Of a stretch of DNA of 64,000 nucleotides, positions 33,144-41,801 are shown piece by piece; position 1 is the first letter of the stretch; every line of letters starts with the position of its first letter. Below the pieces are notes generated by a model that saw only the letters and a list, made by a program, of their open reading frames with translations, did no database searches and was not told the origin of the DNA. The DNA is from Suilimivivens sp045586385 (GTDB lineage Bacteria; Bacillota; Clostridia; Lachnospirales; Lachnospiraceae). The translations under genes and the position numbers were made by a program. The stretch is from assembly GCA_045586385.1 (NCBI GenBank), contig JAZNAE010000096.1, forward strand, positions 1 to 64,000, given 5' to 3'.

Positions 33144-34565
33144 TTAATCTTCATCGTAATCCGCTACCGGCAGAGAGAAGATAAACTCGGTTCCTACACC
33201 TTCCGTACTGATGACGTTGATATGCTCCCCATGGGAATGAATAATTTCCCTGGTAATGGAAAGTCCGAGGCCGGTTCCTTTTTTGTCCTTGCCACGGGAT
33301 AAATCCGATTTATAAAAACGGTCCCAAATTAATTTCAGGTCATCCTTAGGAATTCCGATACCGCTGTCTTTGACGGAAACAAAAATTTTGTTATGCTTTT
33401 CGGTGGTTTCGATTTTAATAATAGAATCCTGGTGACTGAATTTAATGGCATTATCAAGGAGGTTATAGAGAACCTGTTGGATTTTGCCGATATCAGCATT
33501 TACCAATAATTCATCGCCGGTCAAAATAAGTTCAATGGCGATTGTTTTGCGCCTGCAGGTACCTTCAAAGGAGGCAGCCGTATTACGGATGATGCGGTTT
33601 ATATCAAAACTGGTAATGTCAAGCAGCATGCCTTTGGTATTTAAATTGTTTAAGATTAAAAGGCTGTTGGTAAGCTTGGTAAGCCGTTCCGTTTCATTTA
33701 AAACAATGTTCAAATATTTGGAATGCAGCTCCTCTGGAATGGTGCCGTCAATGAGCGCCTCCAAGTAACCCTTAATGGAAGTTAATGGAGAACGGAAGTC
33801 GTGAGAGACATTGGCAACAAATTTTTTCTGGTCGTCTTCTGCGCGGGCAATTTCGCTTGCCATATAATTTAGGGAGGCAGCCAGATAACCGATTTCGTCA
33901 TCACTTTCCACCTGGAATTCATAGTGCATATTTCCGGCGGCATATTGTTCGGTGGCCTCTGTAATTCTGCGAAGCGGCAAATAGACCATTTCCGTAAAGA
34001 AAATTAAAATAATCAGCGAAAGTAAAAATAAAATAACAAGCATTAAATAGGAAATGTTCAAAAGTCCGTTACAGGAAGCTTCGAGATTACTCATAGGATA
34101 ATGGATTACTACATAACCCCGTACCTTATAAGCTGAGGTAATCGGTGCAAAAACACTTAATTGTTCTTCCTTGAAACTACCGAAAAAGTTGCCGATTGTA
34201 TAATGGGAACTGCCGGTAACCGTTGGGTCAAAATCGGTAATAACAGTTTCATTTTCCACATCGATGGGAGCCTGGGAGTCTAAAACCATTCGCCCTGAAG
34301 GATTGATAATCCACAGTCTGGAGGAAAGGTAGGCATCCAAAGCATCCAATTGCTTTTTTACGGTATCAAGGGATGTTTCGTTATCATACAAGTCAGCGGC
34401 ATAAGTATTGGCAATTAAGGTTGCTTCTTTGTAAAGAGCATCTGCACGTTCTCTTTTCAAATGCTCCATTGTCATGCTGTCCACAAAAGTAGCGACAACC
34501 AAAAAGCCAAAAAAACCAAAAATAAAATATGCCAGAAGAAATTTTAAATAGAGAGTTTTTCTCAT
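33144..34565 (-). CDS. Sensor histidine kinase (HAMP, HisKA, HATPase)
   Basis: This 473-residue membrane sensor has TM1 at about residues 8-28 and TM2 at about 165-195, flanking an extracellular sensing region of about 135 residues (LYDNETSLDTVKKQLDALDAYL), then HAMP (PLRRITEATEQYAAGNMHYEF), HisKA with the phospho-acceptor His (VANVSHDFRSPLTSIKGYLEAL), and HATPase with N box NLLDNAIKFS, G1 DSGIGIP and G2 GTGLGLSI. It phosphorylates the response regulator, whose stop shares one base with its start. The ligand is unknown. There is no adjacent ABC or wall-synthesis target gene, so the regulon is not clear from context. Confidence 0.95.
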   Translation of the reverse strand: MRKTLYLKFLLAYFIFGFFGFLVVATFVDSMTMEHLKRERADALYKEATLIANTYAADLYDNETSLDTVKKQLDALDAYLSSRLWIINPSGRMVLDSQAPIDVENETVITDFDPTVTGSSHYTIGNFFGSFKEEQLSVFAPITSAYKVRGYVVIHYPMSNLEASCNGLLNISYLMLVILFLLSLIILIFFTEMVYLPLRRITEATEQYAAGNMHYEFQVESDDEIGYLAASLNYMASEIARAEDDQKKFVANVSHDFRSPLTSIKGYLEALIDGTIPEELHSKYLNIVLNETERLTKLTNSLLILNNLNTKGMLLDITSFDINRIIRNTAASFEGTCRRKTIAIELILTGDELLVNADIGKIQQVLYNLLDNAIKFSHQDSIIKIETTEKHNKIFVSVKDSGIGIPKDDLKLIWDRFYKSDLSRGKDKKGTGLGLSITREIIHSHGEHINVISTEGVGTEFIFSLPVADYDED

Positions 34566-35263
34566 TAGCGTACCTCAAATTTATAACCGATACCCCAAAT
34601 GGTGGCAATGCGCCAATTAGTATGGTCATTTATCTTTTCGCGCAGACGTTTGATATGTACATCTACGGTTCTTGTATCACCGATATATTCATAGCCCCAA
34701 ATCTGGTCAAGGAGCTGTTCTCTGGTAAATACATGGTTGGGAGATGCGGCAAGGAAGTAAAGAAGCTCCAATTCCTTGGGCGGCATTTCTACGGTATTGC
34801 CCATATAAACAACAGAGTAGTTGGTCTGATTGATAATCAGGTCAGGATATTCTACACGCTTTACATCAGGTGCATCTGGAACTGTTGCAACCGGTTTATA
34901 TCGTCTGAGTACGGCTTTTACACGGGCAACCAGTTCTTTGGTGTCAAATGGCTTTTCCATATAATCGTCGGCACCCAGTTCCAGGCCTAACACTTTATCA
35001 AAAATTTCACCTTTTGCAGAAAGCATGATAATGGGAGTGGAGGATTTGGCACGGACTTCACGGCATACCTGATAGCCGTCAATTCCGGGAAGCATCAAAT
35101 CAAGTAAAATCAGATTGGGTGCGAATGAATCTGCCATAAGCAGCGCGGTCTCCCCATCTTCCGCAATCATGGTATCAAAGCATTCTTTGGTAAGGTAAAG
35201 AGATATCAGTTCTGCGATATTTGCATCGTCATCTACAATTAATATTTTTTGTCTGTTTCCCAT
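34565..35263 (-). CDS. OmpR/PhoB-family response regulator
   Basis: This 232-residue protein has a receiver domain (ILIVDDDANIAELISLYL; phosphorylated Asp55 in LLDLMLPG; MLSAKGE; Lys in DDYMEKPFD) and a C-terminal winged-helix (ELLYFLAASPNHVFTREQLLDQIWGYEYIGDTRTVDVHIKRLREKI). It is translated just ahead of its kinase, with one base of overlap. It should bind direct repeats in the promoters it controls; those are not identifiable here. Confidence 0.96.
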   Translation of the reverse strand: MGNRQKILIVDDDANIAELISLYLTKECFDTMIAEDGETALLMADSFAPNLILLDLMLPGIDGYQVCREVRAKSSTPIIMLSAKGEIFDKVLGLELGADDYMEKPFDTKELVARVKAVLRRYKPVATVPDAPDVKRVEYPDLIINQTNYSVVYMGNTVEMPPKELELLYFLAASPNHVFTREQLLDQIWGYEYIGDTRTVDVHIKRLREKINDHTNWRIATIWGIGYKFEVR

Positions 35264-35280
35264 AAAACACCTATCCCTTT

Positions 35281-37662
35281 CTATTCTTTAAAAGTCACGA
35301 TTGTGACACCTGCGTCACCCTCACCGTATTCGCCCAGACGGTAATTCTTAACATATTTGATTCGTTTTAAATGGTTATGAACGGCACTTCTAAGGGCACC
35401 GGTACCTTTTCCGTGTACAACCCGCACGGTAGATAAATGTGCAAGATAAGCATCATCCAGATATTTATCAAGTTCGGAGAGCGCTTCGTCCACGGTTTTT
35501 CCGAGTAGATTAATTTCGGAAGAAATATGCATGGACTTGGACATTTTCATGCTGCCGGTTTGCGTGCGTTGCAAAGGTGATTTACTTTGCACAGTGTCCT
35601 CATTTACCAGAACAAGATCTTTAATATTTACCTGTGAACGGATGATACCGCACTGAACGAAAAGATTGCCCTTCTGGTCCGGAAGAGAACTTACCGTTCC
35701 CGTAAGTCCCATGGAAAGAATTTTTACACTGTCCCCTTTTTGTAACTGTTCCGGTTTCAGTTCCTTGCGAGCCTTGTTTTCCTTTTGCTTGATGGCAAGT
35801 TTGTCGTTTTTATCATTGATTTTGCCGCGGACCTTTTCACGGGATTTTTCTAAGTCCTTCAGAGAAGCACCGGGACCTGCTTTTTGGAAAATGCGAATGG
35901 TTTCATCGGCCACATCCTTTGCTTCCTGCAGGATTTCGCGGGCCTGTTCATTGGCCTCCCGCAAAATTCGCTCCTTAGCGTTGTCTATTTTTTCGTTTTT
36001 GGTTTGTAACCGCTCTTTCAGAGTTTTAATTTCTGCCTTGTAAGAAGCAATTTCCAAGCGTTCTTTTTCAATAGTTATGCGGCTTGCTTCCAAATCTGAG
36101 AGGAGATCTTCAAAGCTTTTATCATCACTGCCGATTTGTTCATTGGCAGCTGCAATAATGTAATCGGGAAGTCCCAGTTTGGAAGAAATGGCAAAAGCAT
36201 TACTTTTTCCGGGAACGCCGATTAAGAGCCTGTACGTGGGCGATAACGTTTCGACATTAAATTCGCAACAGGCATTTTCCACAAAGTCTGTGGAAAGGGC
36301 ATAAACCTTAAGCTCACTATAGTGTGTGGTAGCCATGGTCCTAATTCCCCGTGTATGCAAATGATCCAATATGGCAATGGCAAGGGCCGCACCCTCCGTG
36401 GGGTCTGTACCGGCGCCCAATTCATCAAAGAGGCAAAGGGAATTTTCATCTGCCTGCTTTAAGATGGAAACAATGCTGGTCATATGAGAGGAGAAGGTAC
36501 TGAGGCTTTGCTCAATACTCTGTTCATCTCCGATATCGGCAAAAACTTCTGTAAAGACAGAAAGCTCCGAACGGTCCAGTGCCGGAATGTGAAGTCCTGC
36601 CTGCCCCATCAAGGTAAAGAGGCCTACAGTCTTTAGGGAAACGGTTTTACCACCTGTATTGGGACCGGTAATCACCAGCAAATCAAAATCTTTCCCCAAA
36701 TGAATGTCAATGGGAACTACTTTTTTTGCGGGCAAAAGAGGATGTCTTCCTTTGCGGATATTAATATACCGGGTTGTGTTAAAAACCGGTTTGGTGGCAT
36801 TTTGGTCCATGGCAAGAGAAGCCTTGGCAAAAGTAAAATCAAGGAAAGTCATAATTTTTTGGTTTTCCTGAATTTCAAAGGTATGCTCACCGGTCTGTGC
36901 ACTTAAGTTCGCAAGTATTTTTTCAATTTCTTCTTTTTCCTGAATGGAAAGTTCTTTCAATTTATTATTCAGTTCCACAATAGCGGCAGGCTCAATAAAG
37001 AAAGTAGAACCTGTGGAAGACTGGTCATGAACCATTCCGGGAACCTGGCTTTTGTATTCGGATTTTACAGGAATACAATAGCGGTTATCGCGCATGGTAA
37101 TGACGGCGTCTTGTAAGTAAGTACGGTAGGAGCCGTTTACCATGGAAGTAAGTTGGGAATGAATTTTGTCATTGGTAAGAGCCATACTTCTTCTGATATG
37201 TTTAAGGCCTGAACTGGCATCATCTGCAATTTCTTCTTCTGACAAAATACATCTGCGGATTTCTCCCGCAAGAAGAGTCAAAGGTTCTAAGCGTTCAAAA
37301 TACTCCGTCAAAGAGGTTTCTTTGTCATCGTCCTTTGCCTTACGTCCATATGCTTTTATGCGGTTAACATTATCTAAAAGCCCTGCTATTTTTAAAAGTT
37401 CAGAGGCAGATAAGGTACTGCCGATTTCCAAAGAACGAAGTGCCATGGAAACATTCTTATTTCCGCCAAAGGAGGTAGAGCCTTTTTGAAAAAGCATGGT
37501 AAGGGCGTCACCTGTCTGCTTTTGTGCGAGCTCAATTGCATCTAAATCCGTCATGGGAATCAGTGAGCGGCAAAGCTCTTTACCCGGTTCAGAGCCTGCT
37601 TTTTCGGTTAAGGTATCTATGATTTTATTATATTCTAATGTGCGTAATACTTTTTCGTTCAT
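35281..37662 (-). CDS. mutS2: Endonuclease MutS2
   Basis: This 793-residue ATPase has the MutS2 plan: a helical clamp/lever region (RRSMALTNDKIHSQLTSM, RYCIPVKSEYKSQVPGMVHDQSSTGSTFFIEP), a Walker A GPNTGGKT, DELGAGTDPTEGAALA (signature), ATTHYSELK, a coiled coil (residues 520-630) and a C-terminal Smr nuclease domain (DLLGKTVDEALSELDKYLDDAYLA-like; VRVVHGKGTGALR). In Bacillus subtilis MutS2 has been shown to rescue collided ribosomes rather than do mismatch repair; that may hold here. It lies 18 bases upstream of the response regulator on the same strand. Confidence 0.97.
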   Translation of the reverse strand: MNEKVLRTLEYNKIIDTLTEKAGSEPGKELCRSLIPMTDLDAIELAQKQTGDALTMLFQKGSTSFGGNKNVSMALRSLEIGSTLSASELLKIAGLLDNVNRIKAYGRKAKDDDKETSLTEYFERLEPLTLLAGEIRRCILSEEEIADDASSGLKHIRRSMALTNDKIHSQLTSMVNGSYRTYLQDAVITMRDNRYCIPVKSEYKSQVPGMVHDQSSTGSTFFIEPAAIVELNNKLKELSIQEKEEIEKILANLSAQTGEHTFEIQENQKIMTFLDFTFAKASLAMDQNATKPVFNTTRYINIRKGRHPLLPAKKVVPIDIHLGKDFDLLVITGPNTGGKTVSLKTVGLFTLMGQAGLHIPALDRSELSVFTEVFADIGDEQSIEQSLSTFSSHMTSIVSILKQADENSLCLFDELGAGTDPTEGAALAIAILDHLHTRGIRTMATTHYSELKVYALSTDFVENACCEFNVETLSPTYRLLIGVPGKSNAFAISSKLGLPDYIIAAANEQIGSDDKSFEDLLSDLEASRITIEKERLEIASYKAEIKTLKERLQTKNEKIDNAKERILREANEQAREILQEAKDVADETIRIFQKAGPGASLKDLEKSREKVRGKINDKNDKLAIKQKENKARKELKPEQLQKGDSVKILSMGLTGTVSSLPDQKGNLFVQCGIIRSQVNIKDLVLVNEDTVQSKSPLQRTQTGSMKMSKSMHISSEINLLGKTVDEALSELDKYLDDAYLAHLSTVRVVHGKGTGALRSAVHNHLKRIKYVKNYRLGEYGEGDAGVTIVTFKE

Positions 37663-37736
37663 TATTTTTATACTCTTTTCGAATCAGATATTTTCGATAA
37701 AATTGACACTCTAAAGTATACCATAAATATCGTTGG

Positions 37737-37765
37737 TTGCATAATAAAAATGCATTTGGTAAAAT
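37737..37765 (+). promoter_or_regulatory. Predicted promoter of the DUF6056 gene
   Basis: TTGCAT (37737-37742), 17-base spacer, TAAAAT (37760-37765), 33 bases upstream of the chosen start. It is divergent from mutS2. Confidence 0.5.
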
Positions 37766-37798
37766 ATAATGGATTATATTTATTGTAAAGAGGATAAG

Positions 37799-39205
37799 AT
37801 GGTGGAAAATTTTTGGGAAAAACATAGAAAACAAATATTTTTTCTGATAATTGTGGTAGCAATCATAGCCATTTATGCATACAATTTGCTGACGCCGTAT
37901 CTCTCGGATGATTATGCTTATGCTTATCAGGTAAGACAAGCTGATTCTCTGTGGGATTTAATTAAGCAGCAGTACGGAGAATATTTATCCAATAGCGGAC
38001 GCGTAATCGGACAGTTTAATATCAGACTTTCCCTTGCAGTGGACAAGCATGTTTTTAATGTCGTAAACAGTTTCATGTTTGGAGTGCTTGTTCTTTTGAT
38101 GTACCATAATGTGAGCAAAAAGAAAAAGCATGATATATTTTTACTGCTTTTGATAGTGGTATTTTTGTGGAGATATGCGGTTGATTTCGGACAAACCATG
38201 CTTTGGATATGCGGAGCTTGTAATTATCTGTGGGGAAGTGTGTTTATTCTCGGATTCGTTACTTTTTACAGGCGCTTCTTAAAGAAAGCAGATGATATTA
38301 AGCATCCCATTTTGCTTGCTATAGGAACACTGCTCTTTGGTGTACTTGCAGGCTGGTGCAATGAAAATACTTCAGGTGGGGGACTGCTTCTGGTACTGAT
38401 GTTTGCGGCAAATTTCGTGTGGGACAGAAAAAAAGCAGGTCAGAAGAAAATATATCCTTTTATGATTACAGGTGTAGCAGGTATGTGCCTGGGAATTCTG
38501 GGGATGATTTCCGCACCGGGTGTAAGAAGCCGGAGTGCTACCATGGCAGAAGGAAGTTATACAGGTCTGGTAGGGCTTCTTTCCAGAATCTATAAAACTA
38601 CCGTGACGGTCAGGGAATTATTCTTTGAACTGCTTATCATTATGATTGTGGTGCTTGTATTTTTGGTATTACAAAAGAAGTTGAAAGAATGGAAACAGAT
38701 CAGAACAAATACAAGTGTACTGTTTTTAGTGGCAGCGGCGGCAACTGCCTATGTGCTTGCAATTATTCCCACTACAACAGACAGGGCGTTTTTCGGAGCA
38801 GGTATTTTCCTAATGATAGCGGTGCTCTCCGGAATAATGGAAATTGATGTAGATAAGGAACTGGTCTTAAAAGGAGCAAAATACAGCCTGGTGGGAATTC
38901 TTTGCTTATGGTTTGCATTTACCTATCTTGAAAATCTGGTAAACGTGGCAAGAATCTACAGGGAAGAAAATGAGCGAATTGAACTGATTAAAGCTGATAA
39001 GGCAGATCCCAATGGGGATGGTATTGTGGTAGTTCCGCAGTTTAGGGAAGCTTTTGCCAATCCGTACAGTTGTGCACATGTTTCAGACATGACAGACGAC
39101 AAAGAATATTGGATTAATATTTTTTATGAAATATATTATGATGTAGGGAATATCACCGCAATTCCCAGAGATGAGTGGGATGAGCGATATGGAGATAACG
39201 AATAG
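37799..39205 (+). CDS. DUF6056-family polytopic membrane protein
   Basis: This 468-residue protein has about nine hydrophobic segments with a short extracytoplasmic motif LSDDYAYAYQ near the first, NSGRVIGQFNIRL and CGACNYLWG, which are typical of the DUF6056 family and resemble GT-C-type glycosyltransferase or polymer-ligase membrane proteins. A role in surface polysaccharide assembly is inferred from that resemblance only. GAGG, six bases from ATG 37799, supports this start over 37769. A soluble C-terminal tail of about 65 residues follows. The end overlaps the radical SAM gene start by up to 35 bases. Confidence 0.78.
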   Translation: MVENFWEKHRKQIFFLIIVVAIIAIYAYNLLTPYLSDDYAYAYQVRQADSLWDLIKQQYGEYLSNSGRVIGQFNIRLSLAVDKHVFNVVNSFMFGVLVLLMYHNVSKKKKHDIFLLLLIVVFLWRYAVDFGQTMLWICGACNYLWGSVFILGFVTFYRRFLKKADDIKHPILLAIGTLLFGVLAGWCNENTSGGGLLLVLMFAANFVWDRKKAGQKKIYPFMITGVAGMCLGILGMISAPGVRSRSATMAEGSYTGLVGLLSRIYKTTVTVRELFFELLIIMIVVLVFLVLQKKLKEWKQIRTNTSVLFLVAAAATAYVLAIIPTTTDRAFFGAGIFLMIAVLSGIMEIDVDKELVLKGAKYSLVGILCLWFAFTYLENLVNVARIYREENERIELIKADKADPNGDGIVVVPQFREAFANPYSCAHVSDMTDDKEYWINIFYEIYYDVGNITAIPRDEWDERYGDNE

Positions 39206-40106
39206 CCCTTGCAATCTTTGCCCCAGAAATTGTATGGCAGAAAGGGATAAAGGACAAAAGGGATACTGTCTTTCCGACAACAAAATCATTGTGGCAAGAG
39301 CCGCACTTCATATGTGGGAGGAGCCATGTATTTCCGGAGTGACCGGTTCAGGAACGGTATTTTTTTCAGGGTGTAATCTTCGTTGCATTTATTGCCAGAA
39401 TTATGAAATTGCGGCGGCGGTAAAGGGAAGAGAAGTTTCCGGATTACAATTGTCGGAAATATTTCTCGCACTTGAAAACCAAGGAGCCGCCAATATTAAT
39501 TTGGTAACACCGGATCACTATGTACCGGAAATCATAGAGGCTGTTTTAGATGCCCGGAAAAAAGGATTAACCCTTCCTATCGTTTATAATGGAAGCGGAT
39601 ATGAAAAGCCGGAAGTCATTAAAAGCCTTAAAGAAATTGTAGATATTTTTCTTACGGACTTTAAATATATGCAAGAGGACTTGGCAGAGAGGTTTTCCCA
39701 TGCACCGGATTACCCGGAGGTGGCAAAAAGTGCACTTGAAGCCATGGTAGAAATTGTCGGTGAGCCGGTTTTTGATAAGAATGGGATGATGCAAAAAGGC
39801 GTGATAGTAAGGCATCTGCTTTTGCCCGGTCATAAGAAAAATGCCAAGGAAGTCATCCGCTATGTTTACGAAAATTATGGCGATAGGGTGTATATCAGTT
39901 TGATGAATCAATATACTCCGTTTGAACGGTTAAAGGAGCGGGAAGATTGCAAAGAACTTTGCCGCAGGGTGACAAAACGGGAATATGAAAATGTTCTTGA
40001 TTATATGATTGGTCTTGGAGTGAAGAATGCCTTTATTCAGGAAGGAGATACTGCAAAGGAAAGTTTTATTCCGGATTTTGAAGAAGGAAATATCGCAAGT
40101 TATTGA
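39171..40106 (+). CDS. Radical SAM protein, PflX/COG1313-like
   Basis: This protein of up to 311 residues has an N-terminal Cys cluster (CNLCPRNC, later GYC) and the radical SAM triad CNLRCIYC (C-x3-C-x2-C), followed by the usual beta/alpha segments (INLVTPDHYVPEII, PIVYNGSGYEKPE, FLTDFKYM). It resembles the PflX family of putative activating enzymes; the target is unknown and no glycyl-radical enzyme gene is in the window. Three in-frame ATGs (39171, 39180, 39189) overlap the preceding gene and none has a strong ribosome site, so translation is probably coupled. Confidence 0.85.
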   Translation: MSGMSDMEITNSPCNLCPRNCMAERDKGQKGYCLSDNKIIVARAALHMWEEPCISGVTGSGTVFFSGCNLRCIYCQNYEIAAAVKGREVSGLQLSEIFLALENQGAANINLVTPDHYVPEIIEAVLDARKKGLTLPIVYNGSGYEKPEVIKSLKEIVDIFLTDFKYMQEDLAERFSHAPDYPEVAKSALEAMVEIVGEPVFDKNGMMQKGVIVRHLLLPGHKKNAKEVIRYVYENYGDRVYISLMNQYTPFERLKEREDCKELCRRVTKREYENVLDYMIGLGVKNAFIQEGDTAKESFIPDFEEGNIASY

Positions 40107-40204
40107 GTTAGTAATGAAAATGCACAGAAGGGTTTGCCCGGAAGTGCGTTTTTTGGTTGTATTGGAAGGTTCATTAACCAAAAACATATATAAGTGGTAA
40201 GGAA

Positions 40205-40404
40205 CCCAACGAGATAGAGGAAAAGGGAAAGAAGTTGGTATAATTACAGGCAAATATACCAACGAAATGAGAAGAAGAGAAGCAAAAGTTGGTATAGGCA
40301 CGGGAAAATATCCCAACGAGACAAAGGAAAGAGCAAGGAAAGTTGGTATAAAACTGAGTAACAAACCCAACGAAACTGAGGAAAGTGCAAGAAAAATTGG
40401 TATA
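40205..40404. repeat. 54-bp tandem stem-loop repeat array (about four units)
   Basis: Units of 54 bp repeat between the radical SAM gene and the HTH-GpsA gene. Each has GTTGGTATA, about 12 bases, a partner such as TATACCAAC or TATCCCAAC, then a purine-rich stretch (GAGGAAAG-like). The first complete pair, 40234-40242 with 40255-40263, is a perfect 9-bp inverted repeat; later pairs have one or two mismatches. The period is 18 codons, so one frame reads as KVGI...PNETKERAR repeats (from 40267), but an upstream unit is one base short and breaks the frame, and there is no ribosome site. The arrangement looks like a hairpin array or a degenerate minisatellite rather than a gene. Confidence 0.72.
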
Positions 40405-40487
40405 TGTACAAAAACCATGCTATATGCGAATGCGGGTTGCTTTCAAAATAATTATAAATGAATTATAATGAATACGGAGGTAATGAT

Positions 40488-41705
40488 ATGAACAGCGTAG
40501 AAATCGGCGAATACTTATCCGGTCTTAGGAAATATTATAAAATTACACAGGGTGAATTAGCGAGTAGATTAGCTGTTACCAGGCAGTCTGTTTCGAAGTG
40601 GGAAACCGGGGCTGCAATTCCGGATGTAGAGATATTGATGAAACTGTCAGAAGTTTATGGAATTTCTATTAATGATATTTTGAAGGCAGATATATCTAAA
40701 ATTAAGTATCAGAAAGAGATTGTATTTCCCGACGAAAAGAAAAAAGAAAAAAATATTTTTGTAATCGGTTGTGGCAGATGGGGGAGCTTTATCGCATGGT
40801 ATTTAGATAGAATAGGGCATAATGTGGTTTTGTATGGCAGAGAAGAATCTGCCAATATGAAACGTTTGCTTACAACAAGAGAAAATGAATATTTGAAATT
40901 GCCGGATAGTGTTTATCTGGTTACAGATTATCGAAAATTAGAAGACGCGGATTATATTATAGTTTCTGTGGCAGCACAGCATTTGCAGGATGTGATGAAT
41001 GTACCGGCAGTGATGGGTATTAAGAATAAAAGTATAATCCTTTGTATGAAAGGGATTGAGATAGAAACAGGAAGACGGTTATCACAAGTAGCTTCCGACA
41101 GTTTGGAATATAGTAATCATGTGGCTGTATGGTTAGGCCCCGGACACGTGAAAGAATTCTATAGAGGTGTCCCGAATTGCATGGTAATTGACAGTAACAA
41201 TGAACTTATAAAAGATGAATTGATACGTAACTTTTCCAGTGATTTAATACGGTTTTATTATGGAACCGATTTGATTGGAAATGAAATCGGTGCAGCAGCG
41301 AAAAATGTAATTGGTATAGCAGCAGGAATGCTGGATGGACTTGATTTATCTTCTTTAAAAGGTGCACTTATGGCAAGAGGTACCAGTGAAATTGCAAGAT
41401 TGATTGTTGCGATGGGAGGAAAAGGAAGTTCTGTTTATGGATTGTGCCATTTGGGAGATTATGAAGCAACATTATTTTCAGAGCACAGCCATAATCTGGC
41501 ATACGGAAAATGTGTGGTACAAGGGAAAGCATTTGATAAACTGGCGGAAGGCTATTATACAGTAAAGGCGATAAGAAATCTGGGGAAAGCTTATGGCGTA
41601 GAACTGCCTATTTGCGAAGCAGTTTATCAGATTTTATATGGAGATGCAAAGCCAAAAGACAGGCTTAAAAAACTTTTTGAGAGAAGTTTGAGAAATGAAT
41701 ATTAG
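40488..41705 (+). CDS. XRE-type HTH domain fused to a glycerol-3-phosphate-dehydrogenase (GpsA)-like protein
   Basis: Residues 1-68 are an XRE HTH (ITQGELASRLAVTRQSVSKWETGAAIP). After a Lys-rich linker, residues 88-400 follow NAD(P)-dependent glycerol-3-phosphate dehydrogenase: Rossmann loop GCGRWGSFIA, CMKGIEIETG with Lys188, EIGAAAKNVIGIAAGMLDGL with the catalytic Lys272, and MARGTSEIARL. Deviations: the GPSFA substrate loop is GPGHVKE, and the usual SRN Arg is in SEHSHN (His334 or nearby). I infer a regulator that senses NAD(H), glycerol phosphate or dihydroxyacetone phosphate, possibly with weak or no catalysis. Start 40488 has GGAGG seven bases upstream; 40458 lacks one. It starts 84 bases after the stem-loop array. 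No second gpsA is in the window. Confidence 0.88.
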   Translation: MNSVEIGEYLSGLRKYYKITQGELASRLAVTRQSVSKWETGAAIPDVEILMKLSEVYGISINDILKADISKIKYQKEIVFPDEKKKEKNIFVIGCGRWGSFIAWYLDRIGHNVVLYGREESANMKRLLTTRENEYLKLPDSVYLVTDYRKLEDADYIIVSVAAQHLQDVMNVPAVMGIKNKSIILCMKGIEIETGRRLSQVASDSLEYSNHVAVWLGPGHVKEFYRGVPNCMVIDSNNELIKDELIRNFSSDLIRFYYGTDLIGNEIGAAAKNVIGIAAGMLDGLDLSSLKGALMARGTSEIARLIVAMGGKGSSVYGLCHLGDYEATLFSEHSHNLAYGKCVVQGKAFDKLAEGYYTVKAIRNLGKAYGVELPICEAVYQILYGDAKPKDRLKKLFERSLRNEY

Positions 41706-41733
41706 ACAGGTATAATGACATAGTGAAAAGTTA

Positions 41734-41763
41734 GGTATAAAATTCCACCATTTACAGATACTA
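41734..41763 (+). promoter_or_regulatory. Candidate sigma-G promoter of spoVT
   Basis: GGTATA (41734-41739), a 17-base spacer and GATACTA (41757-41763) fit the forespore sigma-G pattern (TGHATR, 17-18, CATAHTA) with one mismatch in each box. In Bacillus subtilis spoVT is sigma-G dependent, so the match is expected. Confidence 0.55.
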
Positions 41764-41801
41764 GTTTCAAATACAAGGATTGTAAATGGAGGTTTTTATA
41801 T

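Noticed and set aside
39930..40418. Minus-strand open frame of 162 codons with hydrophobic 18-residue repeats
   Set aside because: It is the reverse reading of the 54-bp stem-loop array and the end of the radical SAM gene. It has no ribosome site, and one unit is out of period in this frame as well.
40267..40461. Plus-strand 64-codon frame with KVGI...PNETKE repeats
   Set aside because: The repeat itself explains the open frame. There is no ribosome site, no family match, and the upstream unit is frameshifted. It is described under the repeat instead.
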